A DNA stretch of 64,000 nt from Pantoea sp. 18069 (GCF_902706035.1 NZ_CACSJA010000013.1:62001-126000), one strand, 5' to 3'. Positions 30,088-38,980 are shown, numbered from the stretch's first letter. The notes: generated by a model not told the origin, from the sequence alone. Translations and numbers: made by a program.

Positions 30088-30342
30088 ATGGCCTCTCTCG
30101 CAATCACCACCAGCCACTACAAGCTTTTCCCGTCGCCGCGCAATGAACACCGCGTGGTCTTCGAGTATGAAGTCTTCGTGCCCTACCCCTACGCGCTGAT
30201 CGATCTGCCGAGTTTCGGCTTCAAGGGCAAGTACAGCCTGTTCGCCGCCTGCCGGCTCAAGGACATGAAGATGGGGCAGCTCGCGACCTTCGAGCAGGTG
30301 GACGACGCGATCCACTTCGAAAAGAACTTCACGCCGGATTGA
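30088..30342 (+). CDS. Small hypothetical protein
   Basis: An 84-residue protein rich in aromatic residues (SHYKLFPSPRNEHRVVFEYEVFVPYPYALIDLP). Alternating hydrophobic residues suggest a mostly beta structure. No signal or membrane helix is visible. It is followed after 4 nt by another small gene on the same strand, so the two form a pair embedded between oppositely oriented molybdenum-cofactor genes. Function unknown. Confidence 0.7.
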   Translation: MASLAITTSHYKLFPSPRNEHRVVFEYEVFVPYPYALIDLPSFGFKGKYSLFAACRLKDMKMGQLATFEQVDDAIHFEKNFTPD

Positions 30343-30346
30343 GCCC

Positions 30347-30685
30347 ATGTCCGAAGGCAACCAATTGACCGTGGCGCCGAGTTTCGCGGCGCTCTACGCC
30401 GACCGCAGCGGGCGCCTGCGCACGCCCCTGGCCGAAGTGCTGGCACGCTATGAACTGTGCGAAGACCTGGCCAGCCATCTGGTCGAGCAGGCGCAGATTC
30501 TGTACCACCGCGAAGCACCGTCCGAAGCCGGCGTGCTGCTGGGCATGCACGCGGCCCTGCGCGCCGACGATTCCCTGCTCAGCGCGGCCGAAGCCGGCTG
30601 GGTGGTGCAGCGCCTGGCGGAGCTGCTGGAGTGGAAATGTCCGGCGCTGGGCGCGCCGGAGGGCGGCGAGGCGGCGCAACTCTGA
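30347..30685 (+). CDS. Small hypothetical protein, second of a pair
   Basis: A 112-residue, predominantly helical protein (RTPLAEVLARYELCEDLASHLVEQAQ, then EAGWVVQRLAELLEW). It has no nucleotide-binding motif, signal or membrane segment. Its start lies 4 nt after the upstream stop, consistent with one transcript. The location near clpB and moaE may be conserved in related genomes, but I cannot assign a function. Confidence 0.7.
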   Translation: MSEGNQLTVAPSFAALYADRSGRLRTPLAEVLARYELCEDLASHLVEQAQILYHREAPSEAGVLLGMHAALRADDSLLSAAEAGWVVQRLAELLEWKCPALGAPEGGEAAQL

Positions 30686-30689
30686 GCCT

Positions 30690-31100
30690 CAAGAAACCGT
30701 TCGTCCTGAGCAAGGTAAGCGAGGCAAAGCCTCGCAATGCGTTGACAAGAAACAGCGGGGAGTGAGACCGGTTTCTTGAATACCGGGGCTTCGACGGGCG
30801 CGCCGAGCGAGGCTCAGCCCGAACGGAGTTTTCCATCGTGCCCTAAACCACCGCTCGCCCTGAGTCCTGAGCCCGTCGAAGGATCGAAGGGTCGGTATTT
30901 TGAGAGTAGGCCGCCCATAGTCAGCTGCTGTTTGCCCAAATCGAGTGCTTTCTAAGTCATTGATTTACTTGACAAAAAATCTGTTTCTTGAGAGCCTGTC
31001 GAAGGATGAACGCAGGATCTGAGGCAATACGCAATACTGTTTTTGGGGCACGCAGATTACGCCCCAAAACGCCCTTCGACGAGCTCAGGGCGAGCGGTAT
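30690..31100. repeat. Cluster of REP-like short palindromic repeats
   Basis: This non-coding gap of about 450 bp holds several partial copies of a short interspersed repeat: CGTTCGTCCTGAGC near 30699, CGCTCGCCCTGAG followed by GAGCCCGTCGAAGG near 30852-30880, GAGCCTGTCGAAGGATGAAC near 30992 and CCCTTCGACGAGCTCAGGGC near 31072. The form TTCGACRRGCTCAGGGCGAACGG is a familiar REP-type element in proteobacteria. Copies are in both orientations and partly degraded. No gene is seen. Confidence 0.7.
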
Positions 31101-31141
31101 TTACTCGCTTGACGCCACTGCTTGCCCAAATTCACCTGCGC

Positions 31142-31459
31142 TCAGACCGAATCCGCCAGCCTATTCAACATCCGCTGCACCTGCCCATGCGTCCACTCTC
31201 CGCCACGCGCGGCAGCAATGCCGCGGCGGTTCAATTCGGCCGCCATCTGGCGGTGGGTCAGGCCCTGGGCCAGGAATTCGGTGAACAGGGGTTGCACCTG
31301 GCGCGCAAACGCATCGGCCGTCTGCGTGCGCTTTTCCAGCGTCGCCTGCAGATTGCGCGCTCCGGCGCTGCCCAGCACCACGCCGCGCGCCTTGGCATCG
31401 GCCAGCGCGGCGCGCGTGCGCTCGCTGACGGACAGCGGCGCAGAGGTTTCCTTGGCCAT
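31142..31459 (-). CDS. Serine-recombinase C-terminal-domain-like protein
   Basis: A 105-residue protein whose pattern (ALADAKARGVVLGSAGARN, then a helical stretch, then GLTHRQMAAELNRRGIAAARGGEWTHGQVQRMLNRL) resembles the hinge and helix-turn-helix tail of serine recombinases/resolvases. The catalytic resolvase domain, with its active-site Ser and Arg residues, is absent. The gene lies 2 nt downstream of moaD, in the moaD-moeA-mobB transcript. It may be a domesticated DNA-binding protein or a remnant. No pseudogene scars are visible and the frame is intact. Confidence 0.7.
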   Translation of the reverse strand: MAKETSAPLSVSERTRAALADAKARGVVLGSAGARNLQATLEKRTQTADAFARQVQPLFTEFLAQGLTHRQMAAELNRRGIAAARGGEWTHGQVQRMLNRLADSV

Positions 31460-31461
31460 GC

Positions 31462-31725
31462 TCAGCCTCCGGTCACGGGTGGAAAGAAAGCGACTTCATC
31501 GCCTGCGGCCAGCGGCGCGGACTCGTCGCTGAGCTGCTGGTTGTGCGCCATGCGCACCGCCTTGCCGCGCGCCAGTGCCTGGGCGCTCGCGCCGCCGCGC
31601 GCGATCAATTCGTCGCGCAGCGCGCCCAGCGTGGCCGCGGCCGTGCAACAGGTTTCGGACCCCGTGCCCAGCGCCTCGCGGATCGAGGCGAAATAGCGCA
31701 CGGTGACCATGATCGGGGTGCTCAT
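31462..31725 (-). CDS. moaD: Molybdopterin synthase sulfur carrier subunit MoaD
   Basis: MoaD (87 aa) has the ubiquitin-like fold pattern and ends in the required Gly-Gly (FFPPVTGG), which is adenylated and thiocarboxylated to deliver sulfur to MoaE. It starts inside the last codon of moeA (ATGA overlap) and is followed at once by the recombinase-like gene. Confidence 0.96.
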   Translation of the reverse strand: MSTPIMVTVRYFASIREALGTGSETCCTAAATLGALRDELIARGGASAQALARGKAVRMAHNQQLSDESAPLAAGDEVAFFPPVTGG

Positions 31726-32954
31726 GCCATCAGCTCCGCAAAGGACAGAAAGCGCACCGTATCGCCGCGCGCTATGGCGTTTTCGGGCGGGTTGTCGACC
31801 ACGCCATCACCCCAGGCCGCCGAAGTCAGCAGGTTCGAGGTCTGGTTGCGGAACAGCTCCAGCCCGCCGGCTGCGTTGTAGCGCACGCGCAGGAATTCGC
31901 GCCGGCGGTCGCCGCGCGGCCAGTCGAAATCGGCGCGCGCCGCGATGCTGCGCGGCGCGACATCGGCCACGCCCTGCAGGCGCAGCAGAAACGGCCGCAC
32001 CAGCAGCAGGAAGGTCACGAAGCTCGAGACCGGGTTGCCCGGCAGTCCCATGAAATGCGTGGCGCCCAGGCGGCCATAGGCAAACGGCTTGCCGGGCTTG
32101 ATCGCGATCTTCCACAGATCGAGCTGGCCCAGTTGCTCCAGCGCGGGCTTGATATGGTCTTCCTCGCCCACGGACACGCCGCCGCTGGTCAGGATCAGGT
32201 CGTGCGCGCGCGCCGCGTCACGCAGCGCGGTGACCGTGGCTTCGCGCTGGTCGGGAACGATGCCCAGGTCGGTGACTTCGCAGCCCAGGCGCTGCAGCAT
32301 GGCGCGCAGAAAGAAACGGTTGCTGTTGTAGATCGCGCCCGGCGGCATGTCTTCGGGGCGCACGCTGCCCGGCATGACCAGCTCGTCACCCGTCGAAAAC
32401 AGCGCCACGCGCGGGCGGCGCGCGACTTCAAGCTGCGCCAGGCCAATGCTCGCCGCGAGCCCGAGCTCGGCCGGCGTGAGCCGCGTGCCGGCTTCGAGCA
32501 CCACGGCGCCACGCACGATGTCGTCGCCCGCACGCCGCACCCATTGGCCGGCCCTGGGCTGGGCGTTCACACGCACCTGCCCATCCTCCTGGAGTTCGCA
32601 GTCTTCCTGCATCACCACCGCGTCGGCGCCTTCGGGCAGCGGCGCGCCGGTGAAGATGCGCGCTGCCGTCGCGGGCGCCAGCGGCTGGCCCATCTGGCCC
32701 GCGGCAATGCGCTGCGACACCGGCAGCAGTGCGCCCGCGGCCGTGATATCGCGGCTGCGCACGGCGTAGCCATCCATGGCGCTGTTGTCGTGCGGCGGCA
32801 CCTGCAGCGGCGACACCGCCTGCGCCAGCAGCACGCGGCCATCGGCGTCGAAGGTGCTGACCTGCTCGCTGCCGGGAAGCAGGCGTGCCTGGGCCAGCAC
32901 GCTTGCCAGTGCCGCATCAAGGGAAGTCAGGGAATCGCGCATATCAGCTTTCAT
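31722..32954 (-). CDS. moeA: Molybdopterin molybdenumtransferase MoeA
   Basis: MoeA (410 aa) inserts molybdate into adenylated molybdopterin. Visible motifs are MDGYAVRS near residue 63, the SGGVSVGEEDHIK segment of the catalytic MoCF-binding domain and LPGNPVSSFVTF. The ATG at 32954 overlaps the mobB stop (ATGA); a second in-frame ATG is four codons in. It forms a tight chain with mobB upstream and moaD downstream. Confidence 0.96.
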   Translation of the reverse strand: MKADMRDSLTSLDAALASVLAQARLLPGSEQVSTFDADGRVLLAQAVSPLQVPPHDNSAMDGYAVRSRDITAAGALLPVSQRIAAGQMGQPLAPATAARIFTGAPLPEGADAVVMQEDCELQEDGQVRVNAQPRAGQWVRRAGDDIVRGAVVLEAGTRLTPAELGLAASIGLAQLEVARRPRVALFSTGDELVMPGSVRPEDMPPGAIYNSNRFFLRAMLQRLGCEVTDLGIVPDQREATVTALRDAARAHDLILTSGGVSVGEEDHIKPALEQLGQLDLWKIAIKPGKPFAYGRLGATHFMGLPGNPVSSFVTFLLLVRPFLLRLQGVADVAPRSIAARADFDWPRGDRRREFLRVRYNAAGGLELFRNQTSNLLTSAAWGDGVVDNPPENAIARGDTVRFLSFAELMA

Positions 32955-33496
32955 TCAGGGGAGCGGTATTCGAAGCGCGCGCTCTGCTCGATCAGCCAGC
33001 CGGCGACGGCATCGGGCTGGTTCAGGTCCAGCAGGACCAGTGGCGCGGGCAGCGACGCCGGAAGTTTCTGCGGATCGTCGGTGGCCAGCGCCAGCACGCC
33101 AGCGTCGCCAGTGCAGCGCAGCGGCCGCTCGGCCTCACCCGCGGCCGGCGCGCGCCAGACTTCGATCTTCGGCAGATCGCCGTGCTTGAAGCCTTCGACC
33201 AGCACCCAGTCGACGCCGGCATCGAGCTCGGCAAGCATGGCGTGGATATCGAGCGCGCCGGGCTGCTCGAACTCGCGCATCAGCGCCAGGCGCTGGTCCG
33301 AAACCACCAGCACCTCGAACGCCCCGGCCTGGCGGTGGCGCCAGCTGTCCTTGCCCGGCTGGTCGATGTCGAAGCGGTGGTGGGCATGCTTGACCACCGA
33401 CACGCGCAGGCCGCGCGCGCGCAGCCGCGCAATCACCTGCTCGACCAGCGTGGTCTTGCCCGCGCCCGAGTAGCCCGCAAAGCCGACCACTTTCAT
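32951..33496 (-). CDS. mobB: Molybdopterin-guanine dinucleotide biosynthesis protein MobB
   Basis: MobB (181 aa) is a GTP-binding protein that assists MobA in attaching GMP to molybdopterin. The P-loop GYSGAGKT is at residues 8-15, followed by VSVVKHAHHRFDIDQPGKDS and VLVEGFKHGDLPKIEV, both diagnostic. It starts 12 nt downstream of thrC, so amino-acid and cofactor genes appear to share a transcript. Confidence 0.95.
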   Translation of the reverse strand: MKVVGFAGYSGAGKTTLVEQVIARLRARGLRVSVVKHAHHRFDIDQPGKDSWRHRQAGAFEVLVVSDQRLALMREFEQPGALDIHAMLAELDAGVDWVLVEGFKHGDLPKIEVWRAPAAGEAERPLRCTGDAGVLALATDDPQKLPASLPAPLVLLDLNQPDAVAGWLIEQSARFEYRSPE

Positions 33497-33508
33497 GGCC
33501 GCCCGCCC

Positions 33509-34933
33509 TCAGTCGCAGTGCTGCGCAATATAGGCCTTGATCTGGTCCACATCGGCGGGCATGCGCTGCACGCGCTTGGGCAGGTCCTCGATGCCGACGA
33601 ACTTCGCCGGGCGGTCGGGCAGATGGCCCAGCGCTTCTTCTATGGTCTCGGCGAACTTGATCGGCAATGCGGTCTCGAGCACGATCATAGGCACCGTGGA
33701 GGCCTGGTCGCGCGCGACCTTGACGCCATCGGCGGTATGGGTGTCGATCACCATGCCGAAGCGCTCGGAAACATCGCGGATCGTTGCCAGGCGGTCGGCA
33801 TGCGTGCTCTTGCCGCTGACGAAACCGTAGCGCGCCGCGGCCTCGGCGAACCGCGGATCGGCGCTCAGATCGAAGAAGCCGTCGCGCGCCACGCCCTGCT
33901 CGAACAGCGCACGCGTGCGCTCGCCATCGCGGCCCAGCAGGTCGAACACGAAGCGCTCGAAATTGCTGGCCTTGCTGATGTCCATCGACGGGCTCGAGGT
34001 CTCATAGGTGTTGGCGCTGCCGCGCACGCGGTAGATGCCGGTGCGGAAGAACTCGTCGAGCACATCGTTCTCGTTGGTCGCGACCACGAGCTTGGCGATG
34101 GGCAAGCCCATCTGGCGCGCCACATGGCCCGCGCAGACGTTGCCGAAGTTGCCGCTGGGCACGGAAAAGCTGACCTGCTGCTCGTTGCTCTGCGTGGCCT
34201 GCAGGTAACCCGCGAAGTAGTACACCACCTGGGCCAGCAGCCGCGCCCAGTTGATCGAGTTGACGGTGCCTATCCTGTAGCGTGCCTTGAACGCGTGGTC
34301 GTTCGAGACCGCCTTGACGATGTCCTGGCAGTCGTCGAACACGCCGTCGATGGCGATGTTGTGGATGTTCTCGTCCTGCAGGCTGAACATCTGCGCCTGC
34401 TGGAACGGGCTCATGCGGCCGTGGGGGCTGGTCATGAAGACGCGCACGCCCTTCTTGCCGCGCATCGCGTACTCGGCCGCGCTGCCGGTGTCGCCGCTGG
34501 TCGCGCCCAGGATGTTGAGCGTTTCGCCGCGCCGGCCCAGTTCGTACTCGAACAGGTTGCCCAGCAGCTGCATCGCCATGTCCTTGAAGGCCAGCGTCGG
34601 GCCGTTGGACAGGGCTTCGAGCCACAGGCCGTCCTCGACATGGCGCAGCGGCACGATCTCGCCCGTGCCGAAGATTTCGGCCGTATAGGTCCTGGCGCAC
34701 AGCGCGCGCAGGTCGTCGGCCGGAATGTCGTCGATGTACAGCGACAGGATGCGAAACGCGAGCTCGGCATAGCCTTGCTCATGGTAGACGCGGCGCAGTT
34801 CGCTCAGCTGCGCGTCGTCGATCTGCGGATAGCTCTGCGGCAGGTACAGGCCGCCATCGGGCGCCAGGCCTTCGAGCAGGATGTCGCAAAAACGCTTGCG
34901 TTCGGGATGACCACGGGTGGAGAGGTACAGCAT
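33509..34933 (-). CDS. thrC: Threonine synthase
   Basis: ThrC (474 aa) converts O-phosphohomoserine to threonine with pyridoxal phosphate. The Schiff-base lysine is Lys117 in GPTLAFKDMAMQ, and the ATSGDTGSAAE phosphate-binding motif follows. Length and the N-terminal LYLSTRG match the longer (proteobacterial) threonine synthase class. It lies 11 nt downstream of hom, which supplies homoserine. Confidence 0.97.
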   Translation of the reverse strand: MLYLSTRGHPERKRFCDILLEGLAPDGGLYLPQSYPQIDDAQLSELRRVYHEQGYAELAFRILSLYIDDIPADDLRALCARTYTAEIFGTGEIVPLRHVEDGLWLEALSNGPTLAFKDMAMQLLGNLFEYELGRRGETLNILGATSGDTGSAAEYAMRGKKGVRVFMTSPHGRMSPFQQAQMFSLQDENIHNIAIDGVFDDCQDIVKAVSNDHAFKARYRIGTVNSINWARLLAQVVYYFAGYLQATQSNEQQVSFSVPSGNFGNVCAGHVARQMGLPIAKLVVATNENDVLDEFFRTGIYRVRGSANTYETSSPSMDISKASNFERFVFDLLGRDGERTRALFEQGVARDGFFDLSADPRFAEAAARYGFVSGKSTHADRLATIRDVSERFGMVIDTHTADGVKVARDQASTVPMIVLETALPIKFAETIEEALGHLPDRPAKFVGIEDLPKRVQRMPADVDQIKAYIAQHCD

Positions 34934-34944
34934 GGGCGGGGCCT

Positions 34945-36279
34945 TCAGTTCAGCTCTTCCTTGCGGATGCGGTTGATCGGGGCCAGCACGGTGGGCAGCG
35001 CCTGGATCTGCACCAGGGCAGCGTCCATGTCGCCTTCGCGCGTGTCGTGCGTGAGAATGATCAGGTCGGTCTGGGTCGAGCCCTCGCCGCCGATTTCATC
35101 GGCTTCGCGCTGCAGCACGGCATCGATGCTGATGCCCGCGTCGGCGAGAATGCCCGTGACCCTGGCCAGCACGCCGGCTTCGTCGGACACGCACAGGCGC
35201 AGGTAGTAGCTGGTCACGACTTCGCTCATCGGCAGCACGGGCAGGCTGCTCATCGCGCCTTCGAGCGTGTTCGACTGGAAGGCCAGCGGCGGCACGCGGT
35301 GCGCGGCATCGGCATCGGCCAGGCGCGCGATATCGACCAGGTCGGCAATCACCGCGCTGGCCGTGGACTCGGAGCCCGCGCCCTTGCCGTAGTACAGCGT
35401 CGTGCCGACGGCATCGCCATGCACCACCACGGCGTTCATCGCGCCTTCGACGTTCGCGATCAGGCGCTTCGATGGCACCAGCGAGGGGTGCACGCGCAGC
35501 TCCACGCCCTTGTCGGTGCGCTTGGTGATGCCCAGCAGCTTGATGCGATAGCCCAGCTGCTCGGCATAGCGGATGTCGGCCGCGGCCAGGCCCGTGATGC
35601 CTTCGATATAGGCCTTCTCGAACTGCACCGGAATGCCGAATGCGATCGCGCTCATCAAGGTGACCTTGTGGGCCGCGTCCACGCCTTCGATGTCGAAGGT
35701 CGGATCGGCTTCGGCATAGCCCAGGCGCTGGGCTTCCTTGAGCACCACGTCGAAGTCCAGGCCCTTGTCGCGCATTTCGGACAGGATGAAGTTGGTCGTG
35801 CCGTTGATGATGCCCGCCAGCCACTGGATGGAGTTGGCCGTCAGGCCTTCGCGCAGCGCCTTGATGATGGGAATGCCACCGGCCACGGCCGCTTCGTAGG
35901 CCACCATCACGCCCTTGTCGGCCGCGGCCTGGAAGATTTCCGTGCCATGCACGGCCAGCAGCGCCTTGTTGGCCGTGACCACATGCTTGCCCGCGGCAAT
36001 CGCTTCGAGCACCAACTGCTTGGCGATGCCGTAGCCGCCGATCAGCTCGACCACGACGTCGATGTCGGGGTTGGCAATGACTTCGCGCGCGTCGCCGACC
36101 ACGCGGACGGCGTCGCCGACCACACTGCGAGCGCGCTCGGTGTCCAAGTCGGCGACCATGGTAATTTCAATCCCGCGACCCGCGCGGCGGCGAATTTCGC
36201 CCTGATTGCGCTGCAGCACGTTGAACGTGCCGCTACCCACGGTGCCAATGCCCAGAAGGCCTACTTGGATCGGTTTCAT
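34945..36279 (-). CDS. hom: Homoserine dehydrogenase
   Basis: Homoserine dehydrogenase (444 aa) reduces aspartate semialdehyde, the product of Asd encoded at 54.6 kb. The N-terminal NAD(P) fold has GLLGIGTVGSG, the substrate domain contains ALLAVHG and LAGIINGTTNFIL, and the C-terminus holds an ACT domain (RLCVSDEAGVLARVTGILADAGISI), indicating feedback control by an amino acid, usually threonine. The ATG at 36279 is chosen from family homology; a longer frame upstream is unsupported. alaA lies 76 nt upstream. Confidence 0.97.
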   Translation of the reverse strand: MKPIQVGLLGIGTVGSGTFNVLQRNQGEIRRRAGRGIEITMVADLDTERARSVVGDAVRVVGDAREVIANPDIDVVVELIGGYGIAKQLVLEAIAAGKHVVTANKALLAVHGTEIFQAAADKGVMVAYEAAVAGGIPIIKALREGLTANSIQWLAGIINGTTNFILSEMRDKGLDFDVVLKEAQRLGYAEADPTFDIEGVDAAHKVTLMSAIAFGIPVQFEKAYIEGITGLAAADIRYAEQLGYRIKLLGITKRTDKGVELRVHPSLVPSKRLIANVEGAMNAVVVHGDAVGTTLYYGKGAGSESTASAVIADLVDIARLADADAAHRVPPLAFQSNTLEGAMSSLPVLPMSEVVTSYYLRLCVSDEAGVLARVTGILADAGISIDAVLQREADEIGGEGSTQTDLIILTHDTREGDMDAALVQIQALPTVLAPINRIRKEELN

Positions 36280-36355
36280 ATACAAATTGCCAGTCAAAAA
36301 AGGCTGCAGCACGCAAACGCCCGCGCTTGCAGCAATGGGAGAGCGAAGAAAGAAA

Positions 36356-37585
36356 TCAGTTCGTGCCAAAGCGCACGCGCGCTTTTTCGAGGAATACGGC
36401 GACGCGGCGAATGGCTTCGCGCAGGTCGGCTTCGTGCGGCAGGAAGACAATGCGGAAATGGTCGGGTTCGGGCCAGTTGAAGCCCGTGCCCTGGACCAGC
36501 ATGACCTTGGTTTCCTGCAGCATTTCAAGAAAGAACTGCTGGTCGTCCTTGATCGGGTAGATCGCCGGATCGAGCTTGGGGAACATGTACAGCGCGGCCT
36601 GGGGCTTGACGCAGCTCACGCCCGGAATGGCGGTGATCAGTTCGTGCGCGAGGTCGCGCTGCACGCGCAGCCGGCCGCCCGCGCGCACCAGGTCGTCTAT
36701 GCTCTGGTGGCCGCCCAGCGCGGTCTGCACCGCCCACTGGCCGGGCACATTGGCGCACAGCCGCATGTTCGACAGCATGTTCAGGCCTTCGATGTAGTCG
36801 CCTGCAGGCCGCTTGTCGCCCGACACCACCAGCCAGCCCGCGCGGTAGCCGCAGGAGCGGTAGGCCTTGGACAGCGAGTTGAAGGTCAGCGTCAGCACAT
36901 CGGTCGACAGGCTGGCCATGGGCACATGCACTGCGTCGTCGTAGAGCACCTTGTCATAGACTTCGTCGGCGAAGATCACCAGGCCGTGCTCGCGCGCGAT
37001 CTCGACGATGCCCTTGAGCAGCTCGGTCGAATACAGCGCGCCCGTGGGGTTGTTCGGGTTGATGACCACGATGCCCTTGGTGCGCGGCGTGACCTTGGCG
37101 CGGATGTCGTCGAGGTCGGGCATCCAGCCGTTGGCTTCGTCGCAGATGTAATGCACGGGCGTGCCGCCCGAGAGGCTGGCCGCGGCCGTCCACAGCGGGT
37201 AGTCGGGCGCGGGCAGCAGCAGTTCGTCGCCGTTGTCGAGCAGTGCGTTGGTGGCCATCACGATCAGCTCGGACGCACCGTTGCCCAGGTAGATGTCATC
37301 GAGCGTCACGCCCTTGATGCCCTGGCGCTGGGTCTCGTGCATCACCGCCTTGCGCGCCGCGAAAATGCCCTTGCTGTCCGAATAGCCCGCGGAATTGGGC
37401 AGATTGCGGATCATGTCCTGCTGGATTTCCTCGGGCGCATCGAAGCCGAACACCGCCAGATTGCCGATGTTGAGCTTGATGATCTTGTGTCCGTCTTCCT
37501 CCATCTGCTTGGCCGCGTCCATGATGGGCCCGCGGATGTCATAACAGACGTTGGCAAGTTTGGCGGATTTGTGGACGGTCTTCAT
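36356..37585 (-). CDS. alaA: Alanine-type pyridoxal phosphate aminotransferase (AlaA-like)
   Basis: A class I/II aminotransferase (409 aa). The PLP lysine lies in SLSKAYRSCGYRAGW, with NPNNPTGALY and FADEVYDKVLYD upstream. The N-terminal KSAKLANVCYDIRGPIM and overall length match AlaA, the main glutamate-pyruvate transaminase, and the alaA-hom-thrC order is typical for Burkholderiales. The ATG at 37585 is chosen because it gives MKTVHKS. The 160-bp gap to the divergent gene at 37747 must carry both promoters; a TATAAT occurs on the plus strand near 37646 without a clear -35. Confidence 0.94.
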   Translation of the reverse strand: MKTVHKSAKLANVCYDIRGPIMDAAKQMEEDGHKIIKLNIGNLAVFGFDAPEEIQQDMIRNLPNSAGYSDSKGIFAARKAVMHETQRQGIKGVTLDDIYLGNGASELIVMATNALLDNGDELLLPAPDYPLWTAAASLSGGTPVHYICDEANGWMPDLDDIRAKVTPRTKGIVVINPNNPTGALYSTELLKGIVEIAREHGLVIFADEVYDKVLYDDAVHVPMASLSTDVLTLTFNSLSKAYRSCGYRAGWLVVSGDKRPAGDYIEGLNMLSNMRLCANVPGQWAVQTALGGHQSIDDLVRAGGRLRVQRDLAHELITAIPGVSCVKPQAALYMFPKLDPAIYPIKDDQQFFLEMLQETKVMLVQGTGFNWPEPDHFRIVFLPHEADLREAIRRVAVFLEKARVRFGTN

Positions 37586-37746
37586 GCTGGTAGGAGTAGT
37601 TACTGCAGAACACGCCAAAGGGCAATGACCCCCTGGTGAAACCTATAATTTGACCACAGTTCCGCGCTGCACCATCGCGCCCATGGGCATGGCCGCAGTC
37701 CCATTTTCACGCCGGCTGCCTGCGCGCAGCCACAACCGAGCGCAGC

Positions 37747-38115
37747 ATGAAATTCCAACCCGACCGCTCCGAAGCACAGACCATACGCGGCTATGGCCCC
37801 GGCTGGATCGCCATCGACCAGGAAAAAATCAGCCACAGCCTGATCATCAGCGCGCAAGGGCTGCGCCAGGACTGGAACTGCAAGCGTTTCGAAGACCTCA
37901 CGCCCGCGCATTTCGCCGAGCTCGCCGAAATCCCCGCGGAACTGGTACTGTTCGGCAGCGGCACGCGCAACCGCTTCGTGCCGCCGGCCTGGCTGCAGCC
38001 GCTGATGGCCAGGCGCATAGGCCTGGAAACCATGGACACGCAGGCCGCGTGCCGTACCTACAACATCCTCGCGGGCGAGGGAAGAAACGTGGTCGCGGCG
38101 TTGCTGCTGGAGTAA
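37747..38115 (+). CDS. Mth938-like domain protein
   Basis: A 122-residue protein of the Mth938/DUF498 family, recognised by IRGYGPGWIAID near the N-terminus, the PAELVLFGSGTRNRF motif and the closing CRTYNILAGEGRNVVAALLL. Relatives include human NDUFAF3 and bacterial proteins encoded near Sec or respiratory genes, and their molecular role is unsettled. It is transcribed away from alaA. The 240-bp gap to the peroxiredoxin gene contains a possible -10 (TAAAAT at 38264) but nothing firm. Confidence 0.9.
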   Translation: MKFQPDRSEAQTIRGYGPGWIAIDQEKISHSLIISAQGLRQDWNCKRFEDLTPAHFAELAEIPAELVLFGSGTRNRFVPPAWLQPLMARRIGLETMDTQAACRTYNILAGEGRNVVAALLLE

Positions 38116-38356
38116 TTCCGGCGAAAAGCAGCGGGCCCAGCGAGGCTAGGACAATCCCGCAAGACTTGCGGTGGACAAGAGGCCAGGCGCGCTGCTGCTG
38201 CACGGCAAGGCCGCACAACGACGCCTCAAGGGTTGTGTTCAGGCGCTCTAAATCAATTCAGGGTAAAATACAGAGCTGCGGTTGGGGGTTGCACCAAAGC
38301 AATAACAGACCTTTGCCCTCAACTATTCAACGACTACACCCGAGAGATAGAAGCGC

Positions 38357-38845
38357 ATGGCGATCGTTGTCAACAAACCACTCCCTGAATTCGAAGCCAA
38401 TGCAACCGGCGGGCTCAAGGTGTCCAACACCTCCCACAACGGCCAAATTGTGATTCTCTACTTCTATCCTAAAGACAATACGCCCGGTTGTACCACCGAA
38501 GCGATGCAGTTTCGGGATAAATACAAGGATTTTGTCAAAGCCGGTGCCGCAGTCTTCGGTGTTTCGCGCGACAACATGAAATCCCATGATGACTTCAAGG
38601 AAAAGCTCGAGCTGCCCTTCGAACTCATCGCCGACACCGAAGAGAAGATGTGCCACATGTTCGGCGTGGTCAAGAACAAGATCATGTACGGCAAGAAGGT
38701 CAAGGGCATAGAGCGCAGCACCTTCCTGATCGACGCCGACGGCCTGCTGCACCAGGAATGGCGCGGCCTCAAGGTGCCCGGCCACGTCGAGGAAGTGCTC
38801 AAGGCCGTCAAGTCCCTGAAGACGCTGAAGAAGGAAGCGGCCTGA
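38357..38845 (+). CDS. bcp: Peroxiredoxin of the Bcp/PrxQ family
   Basis: A thioredoxin-dependent thiol peroxidase (162 aa). The peroxidatic Cys45 lies in PKDNTPGCTTEA. The resolving cysteine five residues further on, found in many Bcp proteins, is absent (Met50), but Cys99 in KMCHMFG is available, as in the Xanthomonas/Xylella-type Bcp that uses a distant resolving cysteine. The protein is cytoplasmic. It is followed by a short palindrome and then the PhoH gene on the same strand. Confidence 0.94.
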   Translation: MAIVVNKPLPEFEANATGGLKVSNTSHNGQIVILYFYPKDNTPGCTTEAMQFRDKYKDFVKAGAAVFGVSRDNMKSHDDFKEKLELPFELIADTEEKMCHMFGVVKNKIMYGKKVKGIERSTFLIDADGLLHQEWRGLKVPGHVEEVLKAVKSLKTLKKEAA

Positions 38846-38942
38846 TTTTTCGCCGCTGCTCCTGAATGCCTCTGTCTGTCACAGAGGTATGCATAATGGA
38901 ACGATGCTCCTGAGCTTCGTTCCATCCTGTGTTTCCAATCCC

Positions 38943-38980
38943 AAGCCGCCCCGGTCTCCGTGGCGGCTTTGTGCTTTTTG
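38943..38980 (+). terminator. Terminator-like hairpin between bcp and the PhoH gene
   Basis: The arms AAGCCGCC (38943-38950) and GGCGGCTT (38962-38969) enclose an 11-nt loop and are followed by a T-rich stretch. It lies about 100 nt after bcp and 40 nt before the PhoH start. A second palindrome (CCTCTGT/ACAGAGG, 38869-38887) precedes it. Confidence 0.6.
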
